Part shown: piece after piece, positions 51,316 through 61,437 of the stretch
Position numbering within the stretch: position 1 is the first letter of the stretch
Layout: every line of letters begins with the position of its first letter
DNA from: Rhizobiales bacterium YIM 77505
Lineage (GTDB): Bacteria; Pseudomonadota; Alphaproteobacteria; Rhizobiales; Beijerinckiaceae
Direction: 5' to 3'
Assembly (NCBI GenBank): GCA_000745135.1
Contig: JQNH01000001.1
Location: forward strand, 1,054,001-1,118,000
DNA length: 64,000 nt
Position numbers and translations under genes: made by a program
Notes under the pieces: model-generated
Seen by the model: only the letters and a program-made list of their open reading frames with translations
Told to the model about the DNA's origin: nothing
The model's database searches: none

Positions 51316-52434
51316 ATGGGTCCTTTCCCTCATGATGCCCCGCCGCCCGTCATCTCCGACGAGAACCCGATGGGCACGGACGGCTTCGAGTTCGTCGAGT
51401 TCTGCCATCCTGATCCGTCCGCGCTCGATCGGCTCTTCAAGATCATGGGCTTCTCGGCGGTCGCCCGGCATCGCCACAAGAATGTGACGCTCTACCGCCA
51501 GGGCGACATCAACTTCATCCTGAACGCCGAGCCCGATTCCTTTGCAGCGCGTTTCGCCGAAGCGCACGGGCCGTCCGCGCCGGCCATGGCCTTTCGGGTC
51601 GTCGATGCCAAGCGCGCCTATGAGCGAGCCCTCTCGCTGGGCGCGAAGCCCGCGCAAACCCAGGTCGGGCCTATGGAGTTGAACATCCCCGCGATCGAGG
51701 GGATCGGCGGCCTGCAAATCTATCTCGTCGACCGCTACGGCGCGAACGGCTCCATCTACGATGTCGACTTCGTGTGGCTCGGCGAGCGCAACCCGAGGCC
51801 GTACGGCCTCGGCCTCTACTACATCGACCACCTGACCCATAACGTCTACCGCGGCCGCATGAACCAATGGGCGGAGTTCTATGAGCGCATCTTCAACTTC
51901 CGCCAGATCCGCTACTTCGACATCGAAGGGAAGCTCACCGGCCTCCACTCCCGGGCCATGACGAGCCCAGACGGCAAGATCCGCATCCCCATCAATGAGG
52001 ATGCGGGTGAGAGGGGCCAGATCGAGGAATACCTGCAGGAATACAAGGGTGAAGGGATCCAGCACGTCGCGCTCGGCTCCTACGATCTCTATGAGAGCAT
52101 CGAAAGGCTGACGGAGAACGGCCTCGGCTTCATGCCGGCGCCGAACGATATCTACTATTCCCGCATCGAGCGCCGCCTGCCGAACCACGGCGAGCCCGTC
52201 GACCGCCTGCAGAAGAACGGCATCCTCATCGACGGGGAGGGCGTGGTGGAGGGCGGCTACACCAAGGTCCTGCTGCAGCGTTTCTCCAAGACGGTGGTCG
52301 GCCCGATCTTCTTCGAGTTCATCCAGCGCAAGGGGGACGAGGGCTTCGGAGAGGGCAACTTCAAAGCCCTGTTCGAGTCGATCGAGGAAGACCAGATCCG
52401 CCGGGGCGTCCTGAAGGTCGACGCGGCAGGGTGA
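51316..52434 (+). CDS. hppD: 4-hydroxyphenylpyruvate dioxygenase
   Basis: 372 residues, two vicinal-oxygen-chelate halves. Fe ligands are seen as His in YIDHLTHNV, His in GIQHVALG and Glu in FFEFIQRKGDEGFGEGNF. It converts 4-hydroxyphenylpyruvate to homogentisate, feeding HmgA. GAGGAGA precedes ATG 51316, 69 bases after marR, with which it may be co-transcribed. Confidence 0.95.
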   Translation: MGPFPHDAPPPVISDENPMGTDGFEFVEFCHPDPSALDRLFKIMGFSAVARHRHKNVTLYRQGDINFILNAEPDSFAARFAEAHGPSAPAMAFRVVDAKRAYERALSLGAKPAQTQVGPMELNIPAIEGIGGLQIYLVDRYGANGSIYDVDFVWLGERNPRPYGLGLYYIDHLTHNVYRGRMNQWAEFYERIFNFRQIRYFDIEGKLTGLHSRAMTSPDGKIRIPINEDAGERGQIEEYLQEYKGEGIQHVALGSYDLYESIERLTENGLGFMPAPNDIYYSRIERRLPNHGEPVDRLQKNGILIDGEGVVEGGYTKVLLQRFSKTVVGPIFFEFIQRKGDEGFGEGNFKALFESIEEDQIRRGVLKVDAAG

Positions 52435-52636
52435 CGTTCTGCACACTTGTGGAGGAACGGGTGGGCAGGGGTGAGGACCAGGAGGGCACAAGCGTCACCC
52501 CAGCCCCGATCCAGCACGGGAGGAGGATCGACCCTGCCTCTTCCGGCCGAAGCGGCCGAAGCGCCGGGATCGGGGATTGATACGGAGGAGCCGCTGGCGA
52601 TTTCCCTTGCCTCTCTGAGGGCGACGAGCGCCTGCC

Positions 52637-53950
52637 TTACTCGGCGGCGATGGCGGGGCGCGTCGGAATGCGCGCCTCGGCCTCGCGCAGCCGCTGTTCT
52701 TCCGCCCCGATGTAGTCCCGGGTGAGGGGGACGACGTCGTTGCGCTTGGCAAGCTGCACCTGGAACACCACCGTGTCCTCGAAGCGGAAGGTCGCCTCCG
52801 AGGCCGCAAGATAGAACTCCCACATGCGGCAGAAGCGTTCGTCATAGAGCTTCGCCGCCTCCTCGCGATGGGCGAGGAACCGGCTGCGCCAGGCGCGCAG
52901 GGTCTCGGCATAGTGAAGGCGCAGCACCTCGACATCGGTCACGAAGAGGCCGGACCGTTCGATGGCGGTGGTGAGTTCGGAGAGGGCCGGCAGGTAGCCG
53001 CCCGGGAAGATGTAGCGCTTGATCCAAGGATTCGTCGGCCAGGGCGGACCCGCTCGCCCGATGGTGTGGAGGAGCATGACGCCGTCATCCGCGAGAAGGT
53101 CTCGGCAGGCGGCGAAATAGCTGTCGTAGCTGTCGCGACCGACATGCTCGAACATGCCGACTGAGACGATCCGGTCGAAGGTGCCGCGGGTGGCGCGGTA
53201 GTCTTCGAGCTCGAAGGTCACTTGGCCCTGCAGGCCGCGCTCGGCGGCGCGGCGGCGCGATTCGGTGAGCTGCTCCTCGGAAAGGGTGATGCCTTTCACC
53301 CTGGCGGCTCCGGCCACCTCGGCGAGGTAAAGCCCGAGGCCCCCCCAACCTGAGCCGATGTCGAGCACCTGGTGTCCCGGCTTGATCAGCAGCTTTGCCG
53401 CGATGTGGCGCTTCTTGGCGAGCTGCGCTTCCTCAAGGGTCGCGTCGGGCCGCTCGAAATAGGCGCAGGAATATTGCCGGTCCCTGTCCAGGAAGAGGGC
53501 GTAGAGGCGCCCATCGAGATCGTAGTGGTGGGCGACGTTGCGCTTGGCACGCCTCGCCGTGTTCGCAGGCGCGAGGCGCCGCGCCAAGCGCCGCAGCCGC
53601 ACAAGCGTCTTCGCAGGCAATGTCGGCCGAGCGCCGCGGGTGTCCTGAAGGGCGAGCTGAAGGAGGTCGTAGATGGACCCTTCCTCCACTGTGAGCCGTT
53701 CGTCCATGAACAGCTCGCCAAGGCGCAGGTCCGGATCAAGCATGAGGGCGATCTGCGCCCCTTGGTCGGCGAAGCGGATGGCAACCTTAGGGAGCGTGCC
53801 GTCGCCGACGGTGAATCTCGCACCGGAGGCCGTGGTGACGGCCAGCGTGCCGCGTTTGACGACCTGGCCGACGACGAGTTTCAGCAGGCGATCGGAAAAG
53901 CCCTCACGCGGCCTGGTCTCCGAAGACCCGTCTGAAGATGGTGTCCACAT
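52637..53950 (-). CDS. cfa: Cyclopropane-fatty-acyl-phospholipid synthase
   Basis: 437 residues. The N-terminal domain is followed by a SAM-methyltransferase domain with VLDIGSGWGGLGLYLAE, the ITLSEEQL and GMFEHVG motifs, and the Cys/Glu bicarbonate-site region AHHYDLDGRLYALFLD and QYSCAYF. It cyclopropanates unsaturated acyl chains in membrane phospholipid, often for acid or stationary-phase tolerance. The start at 53950 overlaps the purB 3' end by 47 bases; the ribosome site is weak, so the exact start is unsure. Confidence 0.9.
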   Translation of the reverse strand: MWTPSSDGSSETRPREGFSDRLLKLVVGQVVKRGTLAVTTASGARFTVGDGTLPKVAIRFADQGAQIALMLDPDLRLGELFMDERLTVEEGSIYDLLQLALQDTRGARPTLPAKTLVRLRRLARRLAPANTARRAKRNVAHHYDLDGRLYALFLDRDRQYSCAYFERPDATLEEAQLAKKRHIAAKLLIKPGHQVLDIGSGWGGLGLYLAEVAGAARVKGITLSEEQLTESRRRAAERGLQGQVTFELEDYRATRGTFDRIVSVGMFEHVGRDSYDSYFAACRDLLADDGVMLLHTIGRAGPPWPTNPWIKRYIFPGGYLPALSELTTAIERSGLFVTDVEVLRLHYAETLRAWRSRFLAHREEAAKLYDERFCRMWEFYLAASEATFRFEDTVVFQVQLAKRNDVVPLTRDYIGAEEQRLREAEARIPTRPAIAAE

Positions 53951-55217
53951 GCTTCAGATGATAGCCAAGGTCGAAGCACGCTTCCAACTCGGCTTTCGTT
54001 AAATACCGCGTCACCTCGGTGTCATTGGCAAGAAGCGTCAGGAAATCCCCCTCGCCGCGCCAGACCGGCATGGCGTTGCGCTGCACGAGGCGGTAGGCCT
54101 CCTCGCGCGAAGCGCCCTTCTGGGTGAGCGCCAGCAGCACCCGCTGGGAGTGGATGAGCCCCCCGAGCCGCTCGAGGTTCCGCTTCATGTTGTCGGGATA
54201 AACCACGAGCTTGTCGATCACATTCGTCAGACGGGCCAGGGCGAAGTCGAGAGTGACGGTCGCGTCCGGCCCGATCATGCGCTCCACCGAGGAATGAGAG
54301 ATGTCGCGCTCGTGCCAGAGCGCCACATTCTCCAGGGCCGGCAGGGCGTAGGCGCGCACCATGCGGGCAAGGCCGGTCAGGTTCTCGGACAGGACGGGGT
54401 TGCGCTTGTGCGGCATCGCGGAGGAGCCCTTCTGCCCTTCCGAGAAGTACTCCTCCGCTTCCAGCACCTCTGTGCGCTGCAGGTGGCGGATCTCGGTCGC
54501 CAGTCGCTCGACGGACGAGGCGATCACGGCGAGCGTGGCGAAGAACATGGCGTGGCGGTCGCGGGGGATGACCTGCGTGGAGACCGGCTCCGGCTCGAGC
54601 CCCAGCTTCTCCGCCACGTACTCCTCTACGTAAGGGTCGATGTTGGCGAAGGTGCCGACCGCGCCCGAGATGGCGCAGGTGGCGATCTCGCGACGAGCCT
54701 CGATGAGGCGCAGCTTGCACCGCTCGAACTCCGCATAGGCCTGCGCGAGCTTCACGCCGAAGGTGGTGGGCTCGGCATGGATGCCGTGGGAGCGGCCGAT
54801 GGTCAGCGTCGTCTTGTGCTCGAAGGCGCGCCGCCTGAGCGCCGCCAGGAGGGCTTCGAGATCAGCGAGCAGGACGTCGGACGCCCGGGCAAGCTGCACG
54901 CTGAAGCAGGTGTCGAGCACATCGGAGGAGGTCATGCCCTGGTGGACGAAGCGCGCCTCGGGCCCGACGATCTCGGCCAGATGCGTGAGGAAGGCGATGA
55001 CGTCGTGCTTCACCTCGCGCTCGATGGCGTCGATGCGCTCGACGTCGAAGACGGCCTTCGAGCCCTTTTCCCAGATGACCCGCGCGGCCTCGCGTGGCAC
55101 GATACCGAGTTCGGCGAGGGCGGTCGTGGCGTGCGCCTCGATCTCGAACCAGATGCGGAACTTGGTCTCGGCCGACCAAATTGCGGCCATCTCCGGGCGG
55201 CTGTAGCGGGGAATCAT
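53904..55217 (-). CDS. purB: Adenylosuccinate lyase
   Basis: 437 residues of the fumarase/aspartase superfamily. Start [15 protein letters not shown], catalytic loop signature [11 protein letters not shown] (about residue 265-275), [16 protein letters not shown] with catalytic His. It cleaves SAICAR and adenylosuccinate in purine synthesis. GAGGAAGAG before the ATG. Lies 21 bases after rpe on the same strand. Confidence 0.96.
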   Translation of the reverse strand: MIPRYSRPEMAAIWSAETKFRIWFEIEAHATTALAELGIVPREAARVIWEKGSKAVFDVERIDAIEREVKHDVIAFLTHLAEIVGPEARFVHQGMTSSDVLDTCFSVQLARASDVLLADLEALLAALRRRAFEHKTTLTIGRSHGIHAEPTTFGVKLAQAYAEFERCKLRLIEARREIATCAISGAVGTFANIDPYVEEYVAEKLGLEPEPVSTQVIPRDRHAMFFATLAVIASSVERLATEIRHLQRTEVLEAEEYFSEGQKGSSAMPHKRNPVLSENLTGLARMVRAYALPALENVALWHERDISHSSVERMIGPDATVTLDFALARLTNVIDKLVVYPDNMKRNLERLGGLIHSQRVLLALTQKGASREEAYRLVQRNAMPVWRGEGDFLTLLANDTEVTRYLTKAELEACFDLGYHLKHVDTIFRRVFGDQAA

Positions 55218-55238
55218 CGCTCTTCCTCGACTGTGAGT

Positions 55239-55922
55239 TCAGGCCCACTCGCCCCGTGCCGCTTCGGCGGCTTGGCGGATAGCGGCGATGTTCGCCGCGT
55301 AGGCGGTTGGGCCGGCCCTGAAGACGGCGGAGCCGGCCACGAGCACATTGGCGCCGGCCCGCGCCACCTCGGGCGCGGTCTCGGGCGTGATGCCGCCGTC
55401 GACCTCGAGGTCGATGGGGCGCTCCCCGATCATCGCACGAATGCGCGCCACCTTTTCGCAGACGGCGCGGATGAAGGCCTGACCGCCGAAGCCGGGGTTC
55501 ACGGTCATGCAGAGCACGAGGTCGGCGAGGTCGAGCACCGGTTCGACCGCCGTCTCCGGAGTCCCGGGGTTGACGACCACTCCCGCCTTCTTGCCGAGGG
55601 CCTTGATGGCTTGCATCGACCGGTGCAGATGGGGGCCTGCCTCGGCATGGACGCTGATGAGGTCTGCCCCGGCCTTGGCGAAGGCCGCAAGATACGGGTC
55701 AGCCGGGGCGATCATCAGATGGACGTCGAAGGGCTTCTGCGAATAGCGACGGATGGCCCGCACAATGTCGGGCCCAAGCGTGATGTTGGGGACGAAGTGG
55801 CCATCCATCACGTCCACATGGATCCAGTCTGCCCCTGCGGCATCGACTGTGCGGACTTCCTCGCCGAGGGCCGCGAAATCGGCGGAGAGGATGGAGGGTG
55901 CGATGATAAGGGGGCGGGCCAT
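55239..55922 (-). CDS. rpe: Ribulose-phosphate 3-epimerase
   Basis: 227-residue TIM barrel. [47 protein letters not shown] and LEVDGGI contain the metal ligands and catalytic Asp residues. It interconverts ribulose- and xylulose-5-phosphate in the pentose phosphate or Calvin cycle. Probably co-transcribed with purB. Confidence 0.96.
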   Translation of the reverse strand: MARPLIIAPSILSADFAALGEEVRTVDAAGADWIHVDVMDGHFVPNITLGPDIVRAIRRYSQKPFDVHLMIAPADPYLAAFAKAGADLISVHAEAGPHLHRSMQAIKALGKKAGVVVNPGTPETAVEPVLDLADLVLCMTVNPGFGGQAFIRAVCEKVARIRAMIGERPIDLEVDGGITPETAPEVARAGANVLVAGSAVFRAGPTAYAANIAAIRQAAEAARGEWA

Positions 55923-56022
55923 GGCGCGCCGGTAGCATCAAGTCGCAGGGGCAGCAACCGGCCCGTTGTGACCTCCGGCGGGAGCGCCTATCCAGGGCCG
56001 CGACGACAGGGGAGCGGCAAAG

Positions 56023-57267
56023 GTGTTGAAGGCAGATGCCATCGTCCTTGGGGCTGGGATCGTCGGGGTTTCCGTCGCCGTCCATCTGCAGAAGCGCGGG
56101 CGCGCCACGGTGCTGGTCGATCGCCGGGCTCCTGGGGAGGAGACTTCCTTCGGCAATGCAGGCCTGATCCAGCGCGAGGCTGTCTACCCTTATGCCTTTC
56201 CCCGTGATTTCAAGAAGTTCCTGACCTACGCCCTCAACCGCTCCGCCGGGTCCCACTATCATTGGCGCGCCCTGCCGAAGCTTGCTCCCTTCCTCATCCG
56301 CTACTGGTGGCATTCGAGCCCGGCGCGTCATGCCGCGATCGCGCAGGCCTATGCGCGCCTTATCGAGCGCTCGGTCGACGAGCATCTCTCTCTGGCGGCG
56401 GAAGCGGGCAGCGCCGAGCTCCTGCGTCCCACCGGCTGGATCCTGCTTTACCGCACCCCTTCCGCTCTCGATGAGGCAGTCACCGATGCGGAGCGGCTGC
56501 GGGAGGAGTTCGGGATCCGCTTTCGGGCGCTCGACCGCCGCGACCTTGCAGAGGCCGAGCCGCACCTAGGTTCGGGCCTCACGGGCGGCATCCATTACAC
56601 GCAGCCAGTCTCCGTGAGCGATCCGCATGCGCTCACCCTCGCTTATGTGCGGCTTTTCGAGCATCTGGGAGGACGGAGCGCACGCGGGGATGCGCGCACG
56701 CTCGAGGCGACGCCTCAAGGATGGCAGGTGCAGACGGAGAGCGGGTCGATCGAGGCCAAGCACGTCGTGGTGGCTCTCGGCGCCTGGTCCGATGTGGTGG
56801 CGCGTGCATTCGGTTATCGCGTGCCGCTTGCCACCAAGCGCGGTTATCACGTGCATTTCCAGCCGCGGGGGAATGCCGTCCTGAATCATACGGTCCTGGA
56901 TGATGAACGCGGCTATGTGCTGGCCCCCATGGCCCAGGGCATTCGCCTCACGACGGGGGCCGAGTTCGCAGCCCGAGACGCGCCGAAGACACCCGTGCAG
57001 CTTGCGAAGGCCGAGCCTCTGGCGCGTGACCTTTTTCCGTTGGCCGAACGCATCGAGGCGGAGCCCTGGATGGGGCTGCGCCCCTGCTTGCCCGACATGA
57101 TGCCGGTGATCGGACCCGCACCACGGCATCCGGGCCTGTGGTTCGCGTTCGGCCATGCCCATCATGGGCTGACGCTCGGCCCTGTCACAGGTCGGCTGAT
57201 GGCAGAGATGATGACGGGCGCGGCACCCTTCACGGACCCCGCGCCCTATCGGGTCGATCGCTTCTAA
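56023..57267 (+). CDS. FAD-dependent D-amino-acid dehydrogenase/oxidase (DadA-like)
   Basis: 414 residues of the DAO family. FAD-binding ADAIVLGAGIVGVSVAVHLQKRG at the N-terminus, FGNAGLIQ, and a C-terminal GLRPCLPDMMPVIGP and GHAHHGLTLGPVTG. It deaminates a D-amino acid or related amine at the membrane or in the cytoplasm. Starts with GTG (56023), GGGGAG 10 bases upstream; TTG at 56026 is an alternative. Confidence 0.88.
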   Translation: MLKADAIVLGAGIVGVSVAVHLQKRGRATVLVDRRAPGEETSFGNAGLIQREAVYPYAFPRDFKKFLTYALNRSAGSHYHWRALPKLAPFLIRYWWHSSPARHAAIAQAYARLIERSVDEHLSLAAEAGSAELLRPTGWILLYRTPSALDEAVTDAERLREEFGIRFRALDRRDLAEAEPHLGSGLTGGIHYTQPVSVSDPHALTLAYVRLFEHLGGRSARGDARTLEATPQGWQVQTESGSIEAKHVVVALGAWSDVVARAFGYRVPLATKRGYHVHFQPRGNAVLNHTVLDDERGYVLAPMAQGIRLTTGAEFAARDAPKTPVQLAKAEPLARDLFPLAERIEAEPWMGLRPCLPDMMPVIGPAPRHPGLWFAFGHAHHGLTLGPVTGRLMAEMMTGAAPFTDPAPYRVDRF

Positions 57268-57279
57268 GCCGGCCTTCGA

Positions 57280-57738
57280 CTAGAACAGATACAGAAGCAA
57301 CGGCACGCCGAAGAGGGCCACGGCCACGGCGGTCGAAGCCACGAGCTCGCGCCGCCCGTTGCTGATGGCCCGCACGCACTGGGCCGCACGCCCGGCATCC
57401 ACGGTCCGGCCGTGCATGCAGGAGCACAGAACGCGGTGCGCCTCGTGCTCCGAAATGTTGAAGAAGGCCATGGCATCGCCCAAGCGATCGCTGGCGAGGC
57501 CCTCCTCCCGCAACACCGGGTCGGCGTAGGCGATCGAGAGCGGCGAGTCGTCCGCCCTGAGGGCGGCCCGCTTGTCGACGGGAACGAATTCGATCTCGTC
57601 GAGCGTTTTCAGCCGGCGGCCGGCTTGCCGGTCCAGCAAGTCGGCCCAGCGTGCGAGCCGCTCTTCCCGCGTCATGGCGGGCAAGGTCGGCCGCAGGTCG
57701 GCAATGTCGCGGAGTTGTTCGGGACGCTTGAATTCCAT
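57280..57738 (-). CDS. Unknown protein with C-terminal membrane anchor
   Basis: 152 residues. Soluble N-terminal 130 residues with two close Cys (LCSCMHG) and a Cys further on (AAQCVRA), ending in one hydrophobic helix (VASTAVAVALFGVPLLLYLF). This is a tail-anchored layout. No family recognised. GGGAG before the ATG supports the gene. Confidence 0.7.
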   Translation of the reverse strand: MEFKRPEQLRDIADLRPTLPAMTREERLARWADLLDRQAGRRLKTLDEIEFVPVDKRAALRADDSPLSIAYADPVLREEGLASDRLGDAMAFFNISEHEAHRVLCSCMHGRTVDAGRAAQCVRAISNGRRELVASTAVAVALFGVPLLLYLF

Positions 57739-57834
57739 CGCCCACTCCCTTGCGGAATGATGAACCCGGCGAAGGCAGGTCCGGACTCGAGGGAGGCGGA
57801 CCCCGCACCCCCGCGCATTGTCAACTTGGCAGAG

Positions 57835-58881
57835 TTAGGAACGTTCCGCGCCGGAATCGAAGCGGTCGCGCCAGGCGGGGAGGGCACCGGGAAACGGCAA
57901 GGCAGTCGCTGCATGGATTGCGCGTGCAATGGCGCGGGCCATGCAATTGGCGCTGCACGCGCCGATCTCGATCATCTGATTGGCGGCATCCGTGAGGGGC
58001 CGGCGCCCCGTCGCGGCCGCGAACACCGTGTCGCCGTCATAAAGGGCATGCGACAGGCTCAGGGCCTTGGCGAATCCGCCATGGGCAGCGATGGCGAGCC
58101 GCTTCAGCATCGCCTTCGTCAAATCCGCATCAGTGGCAATGAGCGCGATCGTCGTACCGGGGGCGGGCCCGCCTTTCCACCGGTGGATGCGCATCTCGGA
58201 CGTGATCTGCCCGGGCCATCCTAGCCCGCCGAACTCGGCGCCCTCCTCGAGGGGTGCAGCCCAGAAATGCGGTCCGCCGCCGATGACCGCCGAGCCGATG
58301 GCGTTCACCACAACCAGCGCGCCGACCGTGAAGCCGGACGGCGTGACGATGCTCGCGGAGCCCAGCCCCCCTTTGAGATCGACGGTGGTTGCTCCATAGC
58401 CGCCGCCGATGGTGCCAAGGGCGAACTCAAGTCCGGCCTTATCGGCCGCTTCGTAAGCCATCTCCCGATAAGGCGGGTAACGGCCCCAGTCCTTGTCCCC
58501 TCCGTTCAGCAAATCGAAGCAGATGGCCTGCGGCACGATCGGCACCACCATCCGCCCGATGGAAAAGCCGAGCCCGCGCTCGCGCAACCAGGCCTGAACG
58601 CCTGAAGCCGCGTCGAGGCCGAACCCCGAACCGCCCGAGAGGACGATCGCGTTGACACGCTCCACGGCCATCTCCGGCTCGAGACACGCCGTGTCGCGGT
58701 TGGCTGGCGCCCCGCCGAGGATCAGCCCGCTGGCCATGGCGCCTTCCTCGAAGAGGATCACCGTCACGCCCGAGGCAAGCCGCTCGTCATGGGCGTTGCC
58801 GACCCGCACGCCGGCGACGTCGGTGATGAGGTTGCGCTGACCGATCACTCTCGCACAAGACCGCAAACCGAGCCGCTTCAC
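57835..58881 (-). CDS. P1-family peptidase (DmpA/aminopeptidase-like)
   Basis: 348 residues. ITDVAGVRVGNAHDERLASGVTVILFE and ILSGGSGFGLDAASGVQAWLRERG type motifs (VLSGGSGFGLDAASGV here) are typical of the self-processing Ntn-hydrolase-like DmpA family, which cleaves itself and releases N-terminal residues or beta-peptides. Also GGYGATTVDLKGGLGSASI. Start is a GTG at 58881 without a clear ribosome site; a later GTG (VIGQRNLITD) is possible. Confidence 0.88.
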   Translation of the reverse strand: MKRLGLRSCARVIGQRNLITDVAGVRVGNAHDERLASGVTVILFEEGAMASGLILGGAPANRDTACLEPEMAVERVNAIVLSGGSGFGLDAASGVQAWLRERGLGFSIGRMVVPIVPQAICFDLLNGGDKDWGRYPPYREMAYEAADKAGLEFALGTIGGGYGATTVDLKGGLGSASIVTPSGFTVGALVVVNAIGSAVIGGGPHFWAAPLEEGAEFGGLGWPGQITSEMRIHRWKGGPAPGTTIALIATDADLTKAMLKRLAIAAHGGFAKALSLSHALYDGDTVFAAATGRRPLTDAANQMIEIGACSANCMARAIARAIHAATALPFPGALPAWRDRFDSGAERS

Positions 58882-58942
58882 AAGCCGGAGAGGCGGCGAT
58901 GCGCCGCTTTCAGCAGGACGGGCCGACCGCTACAAGCCAGCC

Positions 58943-59671
58943 ATGGTCGACGTCTCCTTTGCCGCGGCGCTCCTTGGAGGGCTCGTCAGTTTCTTGAGCC
59001 CCTGCGTCCTGCCGCTTGTGCCGCCCTACCTTTCCTTCCTTGCAGGAGCGACCCTCGACGAATTGCAGGCCGGCGACGACTGGGGGGTGCGCCGGCGCGC
59101 CCTGCTCACGGCCGTCCTGTTCGTCGCCGGCTTCACCACGGTCTTCGTGTTGCTTGGGGCAACCGCCTCTGCGCTCGGACACCTGGTGAGGCAGCATGTG
59201 GGCGTGCTGAGCACGATCGCGGGAATCGCCATCATCCTGATGGGGCTTCACTTCCTTGGCGTCTTCCGGATCGGTCTCCTCTACCGGGAGGCGCGCTTCA
59301 CGGTGAGCCGTTCCGTGGACATGTGGGGTGCCTATGTGATGGGGCTTGCCTTCGCGTTTGGCTGGACCCCTTGCATCGGACCGATCCTGGCGGCGATCCT
59401 GGCGGTGGCGGGCTCCGAGGCGAGCGTCGCCCGCGGGGCGGCGCTGCTTGCCGTCTATTCGGCGGGACTTGGCATTCCCTTCCTTCTCGCCGCCTTTGCC
59501 ATGAGACCCTTCATCGACCTCCTCAAGCGCATGCGCTCGCGCTTCGCCCATGTGGAGAAGGTCATGGGCGTGCTCCTGGTGGCCACCGGCATCGCCTTCT
59601 TGAGCGGCTGGATCCAGACCGCGTCCTATTGGCTGCTTGAAGCCTTTCCCATCCTCGGCCGGCTGGGCTGA
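58943..59671 (+). CDS. ccdA: Cytochrome c biogenesis protein CcdA
   Basis: 242 residues, six helices of the DsbD membrane-domain family. LLGGLVSFLSPCVLPLVPPYLSFL and FAFGWTPCIGPILAAIL each carry one redox Cys and a Pro-flanked motif. It moves electrons from cytoplasmic thioredoxin to the periplasm for cytochrome c haem ligation. Divergent from the peptidase gene. Confidence 0.95.
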   Translation: MVDVSFAAALLGGLVSFLSPCVLPLVPPYLSFLAGATLDELQAGDDWGVRRRALLTAVLFVAGFTTVFVLLGATASALGHLVRQHVGVLSTIAGIAIILMGLHFLGVFRIGLLYREARFTVSRSVDMWGAYVMGLAFAFGWTPCIGPILAAILAVAGSEASVARGAALLAVYSAGLGIPFLLAAFAMRPFIDLLKRMRSRFAHVEKVMGVLLVATGIAFLSGWIQTASYWLLEAFPILGRLG

Positions 59672-59763
59672 ACTCCGGCGCTGCAAGACCACTGGAGCTG
59701 CAAGAACCACGTCCGAGCTGTCGGCTTCGCCCGACGCGCGGCAGCGCCGAGCTGAATGAAAAA

Positions 59764-59786
59764 GGCCGCCCCGGTGCGGGGCGGCC
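59764..59786 (-). terminator. Rho-independent terminator of livK
   Basis: 9-bp stem GGCCGCCCC / GGGGCGGCC with a 5-base loop. The plus-strand A-tract (59759-59763) forms the U-tract of the minus-strand transcript, 31 bases after the livK stop. Confidence 0.85.
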
Positions 59787-59816
59787 TCCACCTGGTCCTC
59801 TTGTGATCGCGTCAGC

Positions 59817-60944
59817 TTACATGCTGAGCTCGTTCCCGGCGTAGTCGATCTTGCCGTCGGCGCCCTTCTTCCAGACATACATCACGTAGTCCGGACGGGT
59901 GATGTCGCCCTTCTTGTCATAAGAGATGTCGCCGATGACGGTCTTGAAGGGCTTGCCGGACTTCATGACCTCGGCGACCTTCTTGCCGTCCGTCGAGTTC
60001 GCTTGCTTGGCCGCCTCGGCCAGGATCTGGACGGCCGCATAGCTGTAGAGCGTGTAGGCCTCCGGCTCGAAGCCCTTCTTGCGGAACTTCTCCACCACGT
60101 CCTTCGCGTTCGGGTTCTTGCGCGGATCGGGCGAGAAGGTCATGAGCGTTCCCTCGGCGCCCGGACCGGCGATCGAGACGAACTCGGACGACACAATGCC
60201 GTCGCCGGACATCAGCGGAGCGTTGAGGCCCTGGTCGCGCATCTGGCGGATGATGAGGCCGGCTTCCGTGTGCAGGCCACCGAAGTAGACCACGTCCACG
60301 CCGGCCTGCTTCAGCTTCGAGACGAGGGCCGAGTAGTCCTTCTCGCCAGTGTTGATGCCCTCGTAGAGCACCTCCTTGAGACCCTGCTTGTTCATGGCCT
60401 TCTGGGTTTCGTCGGCGAGGCCCTTTCCATAGGGCGTCTTGTCGTGGACGATGGCGACCTTCTTGCCCTTGAAGTTCTTGGCGAGATACGAGCCTGCCAC
60501 CTCGCCCTGCTGGTCGTCACGGCCGCAGGTGCGGAAGGTGTTCCACATGTTGCGCTCGGTGAAGCGCGGGTTCGTGGAGGCCGGCGTGATCTGGACGATG
60601 CCGGCTTCCTGATACACTTCCGAGGCGGGGATGGAGACGCCCGAGTTGAAGTGGCCGACGACCCATTTCACACCCTCGGCCGCGAACTTGTTCGCCACCG
60701 ATACGCCTTGCTTCGGGTCGGAGACGTCATCGCCGATGACGATCTGAAGCTTCTGCCCGTTGATGCCTCCCGCGGCGTTGATGTCCTCCACCGCCTGTTC
60801 GGCGCCGTTCTTGAGCTGGGCTCCGAAGGCGGCGTTGGGGCCGGTGATCGGGCCTGCCACGCCGATTTTGATCTGGGCGTTCGCGGCGCCGGAGAAGGCA
60901 AGACCGAGACCAAGCGCGATGCCGGTCAACAGCGCTTTCTTCAT
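59817..60944 (-). CDS. livK: Branched-chain amino acid ABC transporter binding protein
   Basis: 375 residues. A signal peptide (MKKALLTGIALGLGLAF, cleaved after about NAQ23) precedes a Leu/Ile/Val-binding fold: IKIGVAGPITGPNAAFGAQLKNGAEQAVEDINAAGGINGQKLQIVIGDD seen in pieces. Delivers ligand to LivH/LivM. AGAGGAGTGACC ribosome site. Last gene of the minus-strand liv cluster, with its own terminator. Confidence 0.95.
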   Translation of the reverse strand: MKKALLTGIALGLGLAFSGAANAQIKIGVAGPITGPNAAFGAQLKNGAEQAVEDINAAGGINGQKLQIVIGDDVSDPKQGVSVANKFAAEGVKWVVGHFNSGVSIPASEVYQEAGIVQITPASTNPRFTERNMWNTFRTCGRDDQQGEVAGSYLAKNFKGKKVAIVHDKTPYGKGLADETQKAMNKQGLKEVLYEGINTGEKDYSALVSKLKQAGVDVVYFGGLHTEAGLIIRQMRDQGLNAPLMSGDGIVSSEFVSIAGPGAEGTLMTFSPDPRKNPNAKDVVEKFRKKGFEPEAYTLYSYAAVQILAEAAKQANSTDGKKVAEVMKSGKPFKTVIGDISYDKKGDITRPDYVMYVWKKGADGKIDYAGNELSM

Positions 60945-61044
60945 AAGGTCACTCCTCTGGATGGATATTCGGGCCCCTGTTTTGCCCGAAGCGGCAGGAG
61001 AGCCCCGCCGTTGGGGCGCTATCTTGCTGCATTTTTCGTGGAAG

Positions 61045-61428
61045 TCACGCCGGATTTCGCTGAGAGGTGGAGGGGGCGCCGGTCGTTCTTTCCCGCCAGG
61101 AAAGGGGACCCGTGCGCTCGTAGAGCCACCGGTACTGGGTCGTCATTTGCCGGGCCCGGGTGTAGCGGTAGCCGATCAGGCCGATCACCGTCACGACGGC
61201 GGCATCGACGAGGTAGTAATGAAGGGACAGGAACGTCCCTTCGAACAGGGCGAAGTGGATGAAGCGCACCGCCAGGCCGAGCAGCAGGGTCGCCGCCACG
61301 CATTGCCAGACCGGCCGCCACGTCCAGGCCACCGCCCGGCCGGTCATCCATGCGGCCCAGCCGCCCATGAGGACGGTCACGAGCCCGAACAGCCAGAACG
61401 ACGGTTCCTCGTAAAGAATACCCTGCAT
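61045..61428 (-). CDS. DUF6867-type small membrane protein in the liv operon
   Basis: 127 residues with three hydrophobic segments (about 12-35, 43-62 and 71-87) and a basic, polar tail (RYTRARQMTTQYRWLYERTG). This small membrane protein is regularly found between livF and livK in Rhizobiales. Function unknown, possibly an accessory of the transporter. It starts 9 bases after livF. Confidence 0.8.
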   Translation of the reverse strand: MQGILYEEPSFWLFGLVTVLMGGWAAWMTGRAVAWTWRPVWQCVAATLLLGLAVRFIHFALFEGTFLSLHYYLVDAAVVTVIGLIGYRYTRARQMTTQYRWLYERTGPLSWRERTTGAPSTSQRNPA

Positions 61429-61437
61429 CGCCGGTCC